64,000 nucleotides of DNA, from positions 3,104,001-3,168,000 of the forward strand of contig NC_014248.1 in NCBI RefSeq assembly GCF_000196515.1, in the 5' to 3' direction. This DNA is from 'Nostoc azollae' 0708. GTDB lineage: Bacteria; Cyanobacteriota; Cyanobacteriia; Cyanobacteriales; Nostocaceae. A model generated the notes under the pieces. That model worked only from the letters and a program-made list of their open reading frames with translations, had not been told where the DNA came from and did no database searches. The stretch's first letter is position 1, and the number at the start of each line of letters is the position of its first letter. The position numbers and the translations under genes were made by a program. Positions 27,988 to 38,207 of the stretch are shown here, in pieces.

Positions 27988-29796
27988 ATGCCACAGGACT
28001 TATCACCCCTTTGGATATCGCTGAAAACTTCATTTCTAGCGACTTTCATCACCTTCTTTATGGGTATTGGTGCTGCTTACTGGATGTTCGGATATAGAGG
28101 TAAAGGGAAATCTATCATCGAGGGTATTTTTATTGCACCGTTGATTTTACCACCTACAGTTGTTGGTTTTTTGTTGTTGCTATTTTTTGGTAGAAATGGT
28201 CCGGTTGGTAAATTGATGGAACTATTTAACCTCACAATAGTTTTTACTTGGTATGGTGCGGCTATAGCTGCAACTGTAGTTTCATTCCCGTTAATGTATA
28301 AAACTGCATTGGGATCTTTTGAACAAATTGATGCTAATTTGTTGCGTGTGGCGAGGACTTTAGGTGCTAAGGAACTAACAATATTTTGGCGGGTTAGTTT
28401 ACCTTTAGCTTTTCCTGGCATTTTAGCAGGTGTAACATTAGCTTTTGCCCGTGCTTTGGGTGAATTTGGAGCAACTTTGATGTTAGCTGGTAACATTCCT
28501 GGACAAACGCAGAATGTACCGATGGCAATATATTTTGCTGTGGAAGCTGGGGATATCAATGAAGCTTGGTTTTGGGCGGTCTCAATTGTGGCAATTTCTC
28601 TATCCGGGATTATTTTAACTAACTTATGGCAAGAACAAAAACATAAAGTTAGAAGCATAAATAAAGAAATAGATAAACAAATAGAACCAGAAAATCAATC
28701 TTTCCTTGCATCTTCCAGATCTTCTGCATCCGGCTTATTTATAGATATTGAAAAAAAACTGGCAAATTTTCATCTCCAAGTAGCTTTTAATACAGATAGT
28801 CAACCATTAGGATTGTTGGGTGCTTCTGGTGCAGGAAAAAGTATGATTCTCCGTTGCATTGCGGGGATAGAAACACCAACACAAGGAGTAATTGTATTAA
28901 ATAATAAAGTTTTATTTGATTCAAAAAAAGGAATTGATATTCCTGTTCGTAACCGTCGCATTGGATTTTTATTCCAGAATTATGCTTTATTTCCACATCT
29001 AAATGTGGCCCAGAATATCGCCTTTGGTTTACCAAAAAAATTATCTTGTGGAAATCTTAATTTAGAGGTAGAAAAACAATTAATAGCAATGGAACTACAG
29101 GGATTAGGTGATCGCTATCCTCACCAACTTTCTGGAGGACAACAACAAAGAGTAGCCTTAGCTAGGGCTTTGGCAAGTCAACCGGAAGGATTGCTCTTAG
29201 ATGAGCCATTTTGCGCCCTTGATACACATCTACGCAGTCAGTTAGAACAACAGATGACAGAGACTTTAACTGATTATTCCGGTGTGACTTTATTTGTCAC
29301 TCATAACATGGAAGAAGCATATCGGCTTTGTGCCAATTTATTAGTATTAGAAAATGGTAAAGAAGCTCATCATGGTTCTAAATATGAGATTTTTCAGCAC
29401 CCTGCTACTATGAATGTGGCTAAAATAACTGGATGTAAAAACTTTTCTCGCGCTGTTTGTATATCATCCCAACAGCTAGAAGCCATTGATTGGAATTGTA
29501 CTCTCCAAGTTGTAGAATCAGTTCCTAATAAATTATCTCATATCGGGATTCGCGCCCATCAAATTGTTTTTACCAATGACCCATATCAGGAAAATACTTT
29601 TCCCTGTTGGTTAGCCAGAACCAGTGAAACACCTCACCGGATTACCTTATTTTTAAAGTTGCATTCTCCGGCTCGAAATGTTCATGATCATCACTTGCAA
29701 GCTGAAGTTTATAAGGAAAAATGGGTAAAAATCAAAAACTTACCTTTTCCTTGGTATGTACATTTAGAACCTTTGCGGTTGATGTTAATGGAATAG
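27988..29796 (+). CDS. modBC: Fused molybdate ABC transporter, permease plus ATPase
   Basis: A 602-residue fusion. Residues 1-215 are a ModB permease with five or six helices and the EAA-type loop (LLRVARTLGAKELTIFWRVS, LPLAFPGILAGVTLAFARAL). Residues 240-602 are a ModC ATPase: Walker A GASGAGKS, QNYALFPHLNVAQNIAFGL, signature LSGGQQQRVALARAL, Walker B LLLDEPFCALD, H-loop VTHNMEEA, then a short C-terminal region in place of a clear TOBE domain. Fused ModBC is usual in cyanobacteria. Molybdate supplies nitrogenase and nitrate reductase, so retention fits a nitrogen-fixing filament. No modA binding-protein gene is adjacent. Confidence 0.93.
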   Translation: MPQDLSPLWISLKTSFLATFITFFMGIGAAYWMFGYRGKGKSIIEGIFIAPLILPPTVVGFLLLLFFGRNGPVGKLMELFNLTIVFTWYGAAIAATVVSFPLMYKTALGSFEQIDANLLRVARTLGAKELTIFWRVSLPLAFPGILAGVTLAFARALGEFGATLMLAGNIPGQTQNVPMAIYFAVEAGDINEAWFWAVSIVAISLSGIILTNLWQEQKHKVRSINKEIDKQIEPENQSFLASSRSSASGLFIDIEKKLANFHLQVAFNTDSQPLGLLGASGAGKSMILRCIAGIETPTQGVIVLNNKVLFDSKKGIDIPVRNRRIGFLFQNYALFPHLNVAQNIAFGLPKKLSCGNLNLEVEKQLIAMELQGLGDRYPHQLSGGQQQRVALARALASQPEGLLLDEPFCALDTHLRSQLEQQMTETLTDYSGVTLFVTHNMEEAYRLCANLLVLENGKEAHHGSKYEIFQHPATMNVAKITGCKNFSRAVCISSQQLEAIDWNCTLQVVESVPNKLSHIGIRAHQIVFTNDPYQENTFPCWLARTSETPHRITLFLKLHSPARNVHDHHLQAEVYKEKWVKIKNLPFPWYVHLEPLRLMLME

Positions 29797-30023
29797 TCTC
29801 GTGACTTCCCTTTGAATTTTGAATTGGTATTACTTGTCAGGTTTCAACAATAAATAAGATAACTATCCATCACTAACTGTAACACCAGCGCAATCGCCTG
29901 CGACTTCAGCAGTACCTCAAAAGACAGAATCTACCCTACCAAAACCTTTAATTTTGCCTCCTGTATCTTGGACTCATACATAAGGCCTAATGGTTCATAA
30001 TATGCACTAAACAAAACTGTATC

Positions 30024-30455
30024 TTAACTAGATTTCCCAATTGATTGATAAAATACAAACTCTTTTTCATTCCCTGTGTGTAATTCTTGAGCAGAATTAG
30101 TAGATAATACTAATTATCTGAATCTCTGCAAGCTTTGATCAACAGGCTCTCTTGTAATTCCTGGGATTTTATATTTTTGATAAGCAGTCGCAGCACGATC
30201 AGTTTTCAAGTATTTCTAACGTTGGTTAATAGATTTTAATAACGCTTTTTTATCTGTTATTTCATCCTGTTCATTATCATAAGTTCTCCCATGTAAACAA
30301 GACAGATCCTTTTCAGAACAAGTAACAGGAATTTTTTGGACAAGTATAGGTGAGTTTTTGGTATCTTCAGTTTTCAAGGCAAATGCTAAATCCCATTTTG
30401 TGATTTGACATTCTGGAGAACTGATGTTTTTATTTTTCACCGCTGCTATTTCCAA
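30024..30455 (-). pseudogene. MltA-like lytic transglycosylase, N-terminal remnant
   Basis: On the minus strand an open stretch from 30455 reads ALLKSINQR, stop, then KYLKTDRAATAYQKYKIPGI, REPVDQSLQRFR, stop, LVLSTNSAQELHTGNEKEF and VFYQSIGKSS before a final TAA. The part ending LVxSxNSxELxxxxxxEFVFYQSxGK is the start of cyanobacterial MltA proteins, which cleave peptidoglycan. Only the N-terminal quarter remains; the catalytic domain is absent. The segment between 29797 and 30023 contains no gene. The identification is from memory of the family and would need an alignment. Confidence 0.55.
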
Positions 30456-30601
30456 GAAAAAAATTGTGGAAAAATTGGTAATCTGAGAGTTACGTTAAAT
30501 ATCTTGTTTATGACATTAACATAGGAGTTCAGTAGTTAGGAGGGAGAAGAAGAAAGAACGAGTCAGGATTTTTTTTAGTTGATCTGCTCCCAATTACGAA
30601 T

Positions 30602-31915
30602 TTATTCATTCATATTATGGTAGGTAGCAACAGCAGAAGGTGAAATGCGATTTAAGTAACGGAAAATCCAATATTTGAATATAGTATCTAAAATTACGGG
30701 AAATGTAGCAATGAATAAAAAGATAAAATCCCTATTAGCAGGTAATCCCCAGTGTCGTGATAAACCTTCCAGAATTACTTCCCAACCGTGAGGAGAGTGA
30801 AAGCCGACAAATACATCAGTAAACAATATAATAATAAATGCTTTGGCGCTATCACTTAATCCATATACTATATGATCCAAGAAATCTTTGAGAACGGAAA
30901 TAGAAGACTTACTGATAAATAACAGCCAGATAAAAGCAGCCACGGAAAAAATATCTGCAAATACATTTTTAATCGCATTAGAACTTTGACTCCAAAACTC
31001 CTCTGCTATTTCCTGTGCTTTCTCTTTCATCTGGCGTTCTAGAACTTCAGGTGATAGCGTTGGGGCATTAGTAATTAAGTTTTCAAATTTGATTCTTTCT
31101 TCAAACCTTTGCAGTTCTACAAGTGCTTCTTCTTCCATTTCTGCATTGAGAAAGACTTCCACGGCTTCTGCACTTCTAAAATGCTCAACTAAAGGACCGA
31201 CAAATACAGCTTTAGCTATTTGATGAGTTAGCAGTGGTATGATGATGAGTAATAAAATAAAGCGAATAGAGATAATTGTTCTTTTTTGTGTTTGTCTAAA
31301 AGTTTTCACTACGTCTTGTTCAGAATTTGGATCTAATTCCGACTGTAGACGAGTAATGGTAGTTAAAATTGAACGAGGTAAAACTCCTGTAGTATCAGTT
31401 TTACGTTTGGGTTCTCTATCGTTGCTCTTAACTGGTAATATTGGTCTATTTAGTTGGGTAATGATCTGATTTTCGGCTACAATGTTAGGTGAAGGCACTA
31501 AATTTGTAGAATCTCTTTCTAAATCATCATCTGTGTATTTGGTAATGACCTGATCAATAAATTCTAGCTTTTCTAAAACTAAAACTGGAGTTGTATATTC
31601 TATGCCTGTTTTAGCAGCTGCTTGTTGTTTAGATTCATTGGAAAACCAACGACTGGCTTTAAATTCCGTCAGCCGCATCTGAGTATTTCTTAATAATTTC
31701 TTTAATTCTGTATAAAAATAGTCCATAACACTACTACTGTACATAGCAGAATCTGGGCATATTTTTTGACTATTAAAATGCTTATCTTCGAGTTCTTTAA
31801 TTTTCAAGGCTGATTGATAAGCTTCATTTAAAGAGCGTTCTGGTGTCAGCAAGTACCATCGGTAAGCAGCTAATAGGAAAGGGTATATTTTTTGACCAAG
31901 CATAGAGTTTCTCAT
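30602..31915 (-). CDS. pcxA: Proton extrusion protein PcxA (CemA family)
   Basis: A 437-residue inner-membrane protein homologous to chloroplast CemA, needed in cyanobacteria for light-driven proton release and pH balance. The N-terminal soluble part starts MRNSMLGQKIYPFLLAAYRW and contains many charged residues. The C-terminal half has four hydrophobic segments: ISIRFILLLIIIPLLTHQI, VFADIFSVAAFIWLLFI, AFIIILFTDVFVGFHS and FIFLFIATFPVILDTIFKYW. The order and length match cyanobacterial PcxA. It is divergent from the UvrD-like gene with 87 bp between starts. Confidence 0.92.
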   Translation of the reverse strand: MRNSMLGQKIYPFLLAAYRWYLLTPERSLNEAYQSALKIKELEDKHFNSQKICPDSAMYSSSVMDYFYTELKKLLRNTQMRLTEFKASRWFSNESKQQAAAKTGIEYTTPVLVLEKLEFIDQVITKYTDDDLERDSTNLVPSPNIVAENQIITQLNRPILPVKSNDREPKRKTDTTGVLPRSILTTITRLQSELDPNSEQDVVKTFRQTQKRTIISIRFILLLIIIPLLTHQIAKAVFVGPLVEHFRSAEAVEVFLNAEMEEEALVELQRFEERIKFENLITNAPTLSPEVLERQMKEKAQEIAEEFWSQSSNAIKNVFADIFSVAAFIWLLFISKSSISVLKDFLDHIVYGLSDSAKAFIIILFTDVFVGFHSPHGWEVILEGLSRHWGLPANRDFIFLFIATFPVILDTIFKYWIFRYLNRISPSAVATYHNMNE

Positions 31916-32002
31916 CGTCGATTATCATTTCACATAGTTTGGTGATTATGGAACTTAAGCTAACGCAAAAGTTATACTAACAACTATATAAGGAGTTTTT
32001 TT

Positions 32003-34198
32003 GTGGTTTTGGATTCTATTTGGATTGTCGGTAGTAGCCGCAGTGGTAAGACGACTCGTTTAGCCGAGCAGTTTTGTCATTGGGTACAAATTGGCAATCA
32101 ACATACAGAACTATTTTATAGGAAAAATCAAAATAATAAAAAGGGTAAAAACTCAATTAAAACCGCAAATCTCCGACAAACAGAACCAGGAGTTTTGGTT
32201 TTAGCTTCTAATGATAATAATCGCCGTTTCTTAAGTGATAATATTGTCGCTTTGACTTCAGGAAAATCCCCAATTCGTGCTAAGACAACTGTGGGGTTTA
32301 TTCAGGATGAGGTAATTTTATTTTGGCCGTTATTAATTGAATCTTTGCGAATTAAAGCACAATTCCCGGTCAGATTACGCCCAGAAACTGAGCAAGAATT
32401 AGCAACCAAATTGTGGCGTTATCAATTAGATGCTGAAACTTTGCAACGTGCAGGTGTGAATGAGTATCGCTTAGTTAGGCGGATATTGGACTTGTGGCAA
32501 TTAGCAGCTTATGGTGGGTTAATTTGTGAAGATATTGCGAATATATTGCAAACAGGTTTAGAAGAAAATGGCAGGAATTTAGAACCAGAACTTTTAGGTT
32601 CTTTGCTGTTAGATTGGCGTAATTGGTGTTTAGAAAGGGGATTTTTGAGTTATGGACTGATAACGGAACTGTACAATCAGCATTTATTAACTAATGGTGA
32701 TTATCAGCAAAAATTGATGCAACGTTATCAAAGAGTTATAGCAGATGATGTGGATGAATATCCAGCCATAGCCCGTAATTTGTTTGAGTTTCTGTTAGAT
32801 AATGGTGCGATTGGGGCGTTTAGCTATAATCCAAAAGGGGCGGTGCGCTGGGGTTTAGGTGCAGATCCCAAATATTTAGAAGGGTTAGCAAGGCGTTGTC
32901 AGGTAGAAAATTTAGTCAGTCCGCGACAAAATAGCCTAGGGTATCGACTGACTACACAGATGCTAGAATTAGTCACCGAACCAATGGCGATGTTGAGCTT
33001 ACCAAAGTCTGTGGAGTTGATTCAAACTTCTTCACGCGCTCAACTTTTGCGAAAAACAGCAGAAGAGATTATTCAAGCGATAAAATCAGGAATAGTGGAA
33101 CAGGAAGAAGTGGCGATTATTGCACCTGGGTTAGATGCTATCGCACGTTATACTTTCATCGACATATTAACTAAACAAAATATTCCCGTCGAATCTCTCA
33201 ATGACCAACGCCCCTTAATTAGTTCAGCAGCTATCAGAGCTTTACTCACCTTATTAGCTTTAGTTTACCCTGGCTTGGGACGGCTTGTAGACCGGGATGA
33301 AGTTGCAGAGATGTTGGTGGTGTTGAGTTGGAGTAATAGCCATGATGGAGAGTTAGTAACTTGGGAAGACGGAGAGAAAAAAGAATTCCCACAACCGAAG
33401 ATTGATCCTGTACGCGCTGGGTTAATTGCAGATTACTGTTTTATACCGCATCCAGACAACCCACACCTACTAGAAGTAAAAACCTTTGAACGCTGGGATA
33501 GAATTGGCTACGTGGCAAGTCAAGCCTATGGAGATATTTTACAGTGGATTGAAAAACAGCGATACCTACTGCGATCACCACAAGAACAGCATCTTATCCC
33601 TACTCCCATTTCCCTGTTATATTTAGCAATTCAAAATTTTCTCTGTAAAAATAGCAATCCCCAATATCAACAACTAGCAGCACTGCGAGAACTATTAGAA
33701 ACCGCCCAACATTACTGGGAAGTAGATACAAGATTAAAACAAACTGACTTACAACGAGCGGAACTTACCAATGTGATCGCCGAATTTATTCAACTCCTGC
33801 GCCGTGGTACAATTACAGCTAACCCGTACCCCTTACATCCCATCGGGAATACCAGAAAAGCCGTTACCTTAGCAACCATCTTCCAATACCGTGCTAGTCG
33901 CAGAAATCACCAATGGCATTTTTGGCTAGATGCAGGTTCACCGCTCTGGGCTAAAGGCGGTGCAGCCACTTTATACGGTGCTACTTTGTTCTTGCAAGAT
34001 AGATTAGGTGAACCTTGGACAGCAGCCAATGAACAAAAAGCCCAAACACAAAGATTACACCGCATAATAGCAGATTTACTGGCGCGTGTTGGTGAGAAAA
34101 TTTTTTTATGTCACAGTAATTTAGCCGTCAATGGACAGGAACAAATGGGTCCCCTATTACCTTTAGTTCATGCTTGTGGGACAGTTAATATTTCCTAA
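32003..34198 (+). CDS. UvrD/Rep-like P-loop protein (cyanobacterial, function unclear)
   Basis: A 731-residue protein with a Walker A at its start (GSSRSGKTT, residues 10-18), an ASNDNNRRFL block and a DEAD-box-like VIADDVDEYPAIARNL near the middle. A later VAIIAPGLDAIARYTFIDIL and IPVESLNDQRPLISSAAIRA resemble the second RecA fold of superfamily 1 helicases. In other cyanobacteria similar proteins are annotated as recombinase or helicase family. A canonical set of SF1 motifs is not complete by eye, so helicase activity is inference. The start is GTG with AGGAG seven bases upstream. A dead YbjQ-like gene follows. Confidence 0.75.
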   Translation: MVLDSIWIVGSSRSGKTTRLAEQFCHWVQIGNQHTELFYRKNQNNKKGKNSIKTANLRQTEPGVLVLASNDNNRRFLSDNIVALTSGKSPIRAKTTVGFIQDEVILFWPLLIESLRIKAQFPVRLRPETEQELATKLWRYQLDAETLQRAGVNEYRLVRRILDLWQLAAYGGLICEDIANILQTGLEENGRNLEPELLGSLLLDWRNWCLERGFLSYGLITELYNQHLLTNGDYQQKLMQRYQRVIADDVDEYPAIARNLFEFLLDNGAIGAFSYNPKGAVRWGLGADPKYLEGLARRCQVENLVSPRQNSLGYRLTTQMLELVTEPMAMLSLPKSVELIQTSSRAQLLRKTAEEIIQAIKSGIVEQEEVAIIAPGLDAIARYTFIDILTKQNIPVESLNDQRPLISSAAIRALLTLLALVYPGLGRLVDRDEVAEMLVVLSWSNSHDGELVTWEDGEKKEFPQPKIDPVRAGLIADYCFIPHPDNPHLLEVKTFERWDRIGYVASQAYGDILQWIEKQRYLLRSPQEQHLIPTPISLLYLAIQNFLCKNSNPQYQQLAALRELLETAQHYWEVDTRLKQTDLQRAELTNVIAEFIQLLRRGTITANPYPLHPIGNTRKAVTLATIFQYRASRRNHQWHFWLDAGSPLWAKGGAATLYGATLFLQDRLGEPWTAANEQKAQTQRLHRIIADLLARVGEKIFLCHSNLAVNGQEQMGPLLPLVHACGTVNIS

Positions 34199-34268
34199 AT
34201 GATTACCTCAATTTAACCGTGAATGTGTTAAATGAAGATCATTGCAATTAGCTAAAAATGCTTGTTCA

Positions 34269-34652
34269 ATGACAAATAATTTCGACCAAGCACGAATTTA
34301 ATGCTATTGGGACAGCCATTGGTGTTTCTAGTCGTCCTCCCACAACAAGGCCTTTTAGCAGTGATTTAAGTGGACATGAATTTTGGCAACTGCGTCAAGC
34401 TGGATATTGGCCAAAAGGATTGTTATTTGGTGCTTGTTCTTATTATTTACATAGCGATCACACCACCTGCACCTTAATGAGTACTCTATTTGGAATCATC
34501 TTTTTGTCCAAGGTAGACCCAACCAAGAATTAACACAGTTTACCCAACGCTTTCAAGATGCAAGGGAATTAGTAGTCATGCAACTTTCAGAACAAATCCA
34601 ACAATTGGTACCTAAAGGTGTAGTAGGAATACACATCGAAAAAGGTGAATAA
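34269..34652 (+). pseudogene. YbjQ-like heavy-metal-binding-domain protein, broken
   Basis: An ATG at 34269 starts MTNNFDQARI, then a stop. A different frame then gives SSRPPTTRPFSSDLSGHEFW, QLRQAGYWPKGLLFGACSYY and LHSDHTT, and a third gives LWNHLFVQGRPNQELTQFTQ, then FQDARELVVMQLSEQIQQL and PKGVVGIHIEKGE before TAA. The segments line up in order with cyanobacterial YbjQ/heavy-metal-binding domain proteins, but a stretch between ARI and the second block is deleted. At least two frameshifts make it inactive. Confidence 0.7.
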
Positions 34653-34780
34653 ATCATCACCTAAAACCCACATTCCGCACTTCATTATGTACTACATGCG
34701 TAACTCTAAAAATAGACAATACAATAAAAATTGCCAACAACTGGGAACTCGTAAGTATTGACAATAAATTCAGGATAAAA

Positions 34781-36221
34781 GAAAGGATTCAGGTCTAAGG
34801 TAGAGGGATTAAAAAAGGTCTATGGAAAGCAGAGTGAACCATAGCTTTCATAGGTTGGTCAAAAAACTCAATTAGAGAAAGTGCTTGACGGCGACAAGTT
34901 TGTGTAACAGTCAATCAATTGGCAGTATGCTGGAATAGCGCCAGAGAAATAGAACTACCACAGACTTTTCGTTGTTTCAGTGCTAAATGTAACCTTGGTT
35001 CAGCTAAGTTATAATCAAGGTCTATTGCCTAAGGAAGGTAAAAGTTTACCAGGTTCCCCTGGGGCTTGATCAATGAATGAATGGAAGATTCAACTTTTGG
35101 TTGAAACTAGGATGGCCAAGTCAAGAATTTATGAAGGTTTTAGGTTTGTTGGAATAAAGGGTAGTTTTTAAAACCTTCATCTTAAAACCTTCATCTATGA
35201 GGTCGATGAATTTTGTGCCAATTTCTTGGTGATTGAAGCCAGGAATCTTGATTAGTGTCTTGAAGTGACGGGGTAGATGTGCCTGACATTTCTGTTGAGC
35301 TGTGACCGGATAAGCGTTATAGGCAATAAAGTCATCAGAAATGAGTACACCAGAGTAACTTGAACCCACAATGGATTCTAATTCGCCAGGACAAGGAGTA
35401 TCAGGACCCATAAAATCAAGGGAAGTCACTATTGGCAAAAATCCATAACCATTGTTTCACCACTTTAACTACCCAGGGTGTTTCATACCCAAGGATATGA
35501 GGCTGGGTTTGTTTTATCCACTGTTTGAGGCTATAAATACTTTGAGCCACTGGACCATCTATTCCTTCATTGGTACCTACTAATGTTCCCACTCCAATTT
35601 CTATTTGACCCAGTTCCCACAACAACAAGTGTTGTTTTTCATAGGGTCAATGGCCCTAGTTATTGATCCATCCCAAAAAAGCTTGTCCTGTGATTCCTAT
35701 ATCTCGTCCCGGTACTATCTCTTGTGACCAGTGTGCCCTTTGTGTTTCTCCACACACACTATAAGTCTACGCATATTTTTCATATTCTACTATTTGGATT
35801 GGCCTGTCCACCAAGTCCCCTACTTGTTGTGTTTGGATTTTTATTGGTTCGCCAAACAATTCCCCCTGACCTCACGATCCACACACTTGCCGTCCCACTA
35901 TCTAAAATCTATCTACTCCACCAAACACCTTTCTCCTTTCTCCCCTATGCCCTGGTTCTCCTCCTGGTTTCCGTTAATGTTATGGTCTCTAAATCTCTAC
36001 TGACTTTGAGTTTCTCTATTTGTTTTTCCAGTTCTACTACTCTATTTGTTCGCTTCTCTATACTTTTCACCTGGTCAATAATGATTGATTTCTACCAGTT
36101 ACTCTGTTCCCAACTGCTTCAATATCTCTCTGTCTAGTTTTGGTAGCAGCTTCTTTTCCATAACTGCTATATTCTGCCTCTCCTATCACACTTGTCAATA
36201 CCCCACCACCTGAATCCTTAC
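34781..36221 (-). mobile_element. IS66-family element, copy 2, multiply broken
   Basis: Ends GAAAGGATTCAGGT (34781) and the complement of GTAAGGATTCAGGT (36221) are inverted repeats. Minus-strand coding starts near 36161 with a coiled-coil N-terminus like that at 1-318. It continues with IEIGVGTLVGTNEGIDGPVA, SIYSLKQWIKQTQPHI and ETPWVVKVVKQWLWIFA, then SGVLISDDFIAYNAYPVTAQ with a following QKCQAHLPRHFKTLIKIPG, which is the IS66 catalytic core. A C-terminal tail (TCRRQALSLIEFF) is near 34900. Stops and frameshifts separate these pieces. The 1441-bp length is shorter than a usual IS66, so part is deleted. I see no target duplication. Confidence 0.8.
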
Positions 36222-36237
36222 GGTGTTGGCTGTATAG

Positions 36238-36411
36238 TAGACCTCTTACAAAATCGTTTATGTGCTATGATAGGGAATTTTTACATTCTATGTATTTTTG
36301 GTGTTTTTTGGGATCGCTAATTCAAACATAACCGTGTAACTTTGACGTTTGGGTAAAACAAAGACAACTGCCTATTAATTGGAACATAAAATTAATTCTG
36401 CAAGAGTTCTA
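36238..36411. repeat. Dispersed small element, family 2, copy 1
   Basis: 174 bp with ends TAGACCTCTTACAAAAT and the complement of TAGAACTCTTGCAGAAT. The internal sequence (TATGTATTTTTGGTGTT, GCTAATTCAAACATAA, GGAACATAAAATTAAT) matches 41539-41708. No open frame; a miniature inverted-repeat element is the best reading. It begins 16 bp after the IS66 copy ends. Confidence 0.75.
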
Positions 36412-36565
36412 ATGTTTGCATAGCGTCTGGTTGAAAAAATACAATGTCCTAATTTGAAAACCCTGATTTTAATTATGAGGTTTCCCACACACCTTTCATA
36501 AAATAACTTGGTCAAATTGAGTAAATTTCCCTACAATCTATCAAGAGAGATCGAGGCTAAGAAGA

Positions 36566-37354
36566 TTGGACGACAACTACCAAACCTATTTAAATCGGGT
36601 AGCACGCATGACGCTACCAGAATTTTACAGAACCCAAGTTCAGCATATCCAGGAATCTTCTAAATTTAGGGAGAATTCTGGAGTTAGAGAAGCTGCTCCT
36701 TTTCCTGGCTATACGCTGATAACCCCAGCAGCAGGAGAAGATAGGGAAAATGTAGCCTTTTACAAACAAATAGAGACTTATCAGCGATCGCTGTTGGAGT
36801 TACCAGTCAACTGTGATTTAATTGTACCTGTACCTCCGGCAAGCTTTCATTTGACTGTTGCAGATTTGATTTGGGATCATGCTTTTGTTCATGCCACTGA
36901 AAAAAATCCCCAATTTGAACAGGAGTTAAACTCTTGCTTGGGTGATTTGTTTAACCAGTATCAACAGTTGAGGAGCAAAGCTACTGATCCGATTTCTTGG
37001 CAAATGCTAGGACTGATAGTGATGCCAAGGGCTATAGGTGTGTGTTTAATCCCCAAAGATGAACGCTGTTATGAGGAGATAATTCAACTCCGTCGGCTAA
37101 TTTACCAAAATCGTAACTTAATGGGCTTGGGTATTGAGCAACATTATCACTTTACTGCTCATATTACATTAGGCTATTTCGGTGAAATCTTTGCTGAACT
37201 AGACCGGATAAAACTCAGTAATCAGTTGTCTGATTTAAATCAACAATGGCTGTTAAGTTTTCCAGAAATTTTAATCCATCGGGTTGAGTTGCGGAAGTTT
37301 GATAACATGACAAAATATTATCGTCAACCAGACTGGACTAGTTTAGATTTTTAA
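36566..37354 (+). CDS. 2H phosphoesterase-superfamily protein (DUF1868-like)
   Basis: A 262-residue protein with the two H-x-[ST] motifs of the 2H superfamily, FHLTVADL near residue 92 and HITLGYFG near residue 199. Members hydrolyse cyclic or 2'-5' phosphodiester bonds; the substrate here is unknown. It lacks a signal peptide and membrane segments. The TTG start gives MDDNYQTYLNRVARM, which resembles homologues; an ATG 14 codons later at 36608 is possible. A GAGG lies upstream of the TTG. It is the only intact gene in a 10-kb stretch of decay, which suggests continued selection. Confidence 0.8.
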   Translation: MDDNYQTYLNRVARMTLPEFYRTQVQHIQESSKFRENSGVREAAPFPGYTLITPAAGEDRENVAFYKQIETYQRSLLELPVNCDLIVPVPPASFHLTVADLIWDHAFVHATEKNPQFEQELNSCLGDLFNQYQQLRSKATDPISWQMLGLIVMPRAIGVCLIPKDERCYEEIIQLRRLIYQNRNLMGLGIEQHYHFTAHITLGYFGEIFAELDRIKLSNQLSDLNQQWLLSFPEILIHRVELRKFDNMTKYYRQPDWTSLDF

Positions 37355-37414
37355 TTTGTCAGGTGTCAGTTGTCAGTGGTTATTCTCCCCATTTCCCTGA
37401 CTTCTGATTGCTGA

Positions 37415-37651
37415 CTAAAATTCTGGTTGTTGATAGGCTAAATAAACAGCTTCTCAAAAAACATCAGATGGAATATCGCCTGGCATAATTCCCAAGTTAA
37501 TGATAGATTCTACCTGCTCAGATAATTTTAGTGATAGAGAAGATACCCTACCTTTATTTGATATTCCATTACGGCTCTGTCAATATTCACGAATAATAGC
37601 AAAATCATCTGGTAATAATTGGGATAAATCGGGAATTTCTTGCAAACTCAT
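37415..37651 (-). pseudogene. Small hypothetical gene with two TGA nonsense codons
   Basis: A 79-codon frame, ATG to TAG, with in-frame TGA at codons 24 and 66. The translation reads MSLQEIPDLSQLLPDDFAII, REY, stop, QSRNGISNKGRVSSLSLKLS, EQVESIINLGIMPGDIPSDV, F, stop, EAVYLAYQQPEF. Both stops sit where tryptophan is plausible (REYW, DVFWEA). It lies directly downstream of the dead RDD gene on the same strand, so it was probably the last gene of that operon. I do not recognise the family. Confidence 0.6.
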
Positions 37652-37666
37652 ATGAAATGATTTTGC

Positions 37667-38198
37667 TTATTCTGAAATAGTCAAATTTACAGATGTTGCT
37701 ACTGGTTGGGCTTGAATTACTATAGTACCTGCGACTAAATCACCGAGGCACTTTTCACTTTTGTTGAACATAATTAAAAGAGCCCCAATAAACAAAGACT
37801 CATCTATAGGACGCACTAAAGCCCGGAGTCCAGCTTGTTCTATGCTCAGAAGCCTACCATCATCTCGGACTATACGAATTTTGGCAATGTATTTACCAGG
37901 AGTTTGTCCTTGCCAAATAGTTTCAAAAAAGACAAAATAACCTGTGTAAATTAAGAATAGACTCAAGAATGCCATCGCAGTCATCCAGAAACCGAAGCCT
38001 GTTCCAAGAATCTCTAAGTCCAATATAAATTAACTGCGCTGAAATTTAGACCCAGACGAAGATCAACATGGCTAAACTCAAACCCAAAATATTATAGTCA
38101 ATTATCAGCATCCAAGCCCTACTTCCTCTTCCAGCCTAGGTAAATTCTAACTCAACGCTTTCTGGTGTACTGAATTTAATCCGATTGAATAGGTGCAT
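37667..38198 (-). pseudogene. RDD-family membrane protein, broken
   Basis: From an ATG at 38198 the minus strand reads MHLFNRIKFSTPESVELEFT, stop, AGRGSRAWMLIIDYNILGLS, LAMLIFVWV, stop, ISAQLIYIGL. After a one-base shift it continues GFWMTAMAFLSLFLIYTGYF, VFFETIWQGQTPGKYIAKIR and DLVAGTIVI to 37667. The RAWxLIIDY and QGQTPGKYIAKIRIV segments are the RDD domain. Two stops and a frameshift inactivate it. The gene belongs to a minus-strand cluster with a large membrane protein upstream and a small gene downstream, divergent from a SpoIIM-like pseudogene; all are dead. Confidence 0.8.
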
Positions 38199-38207
38199 AT
38201 TAAATAA

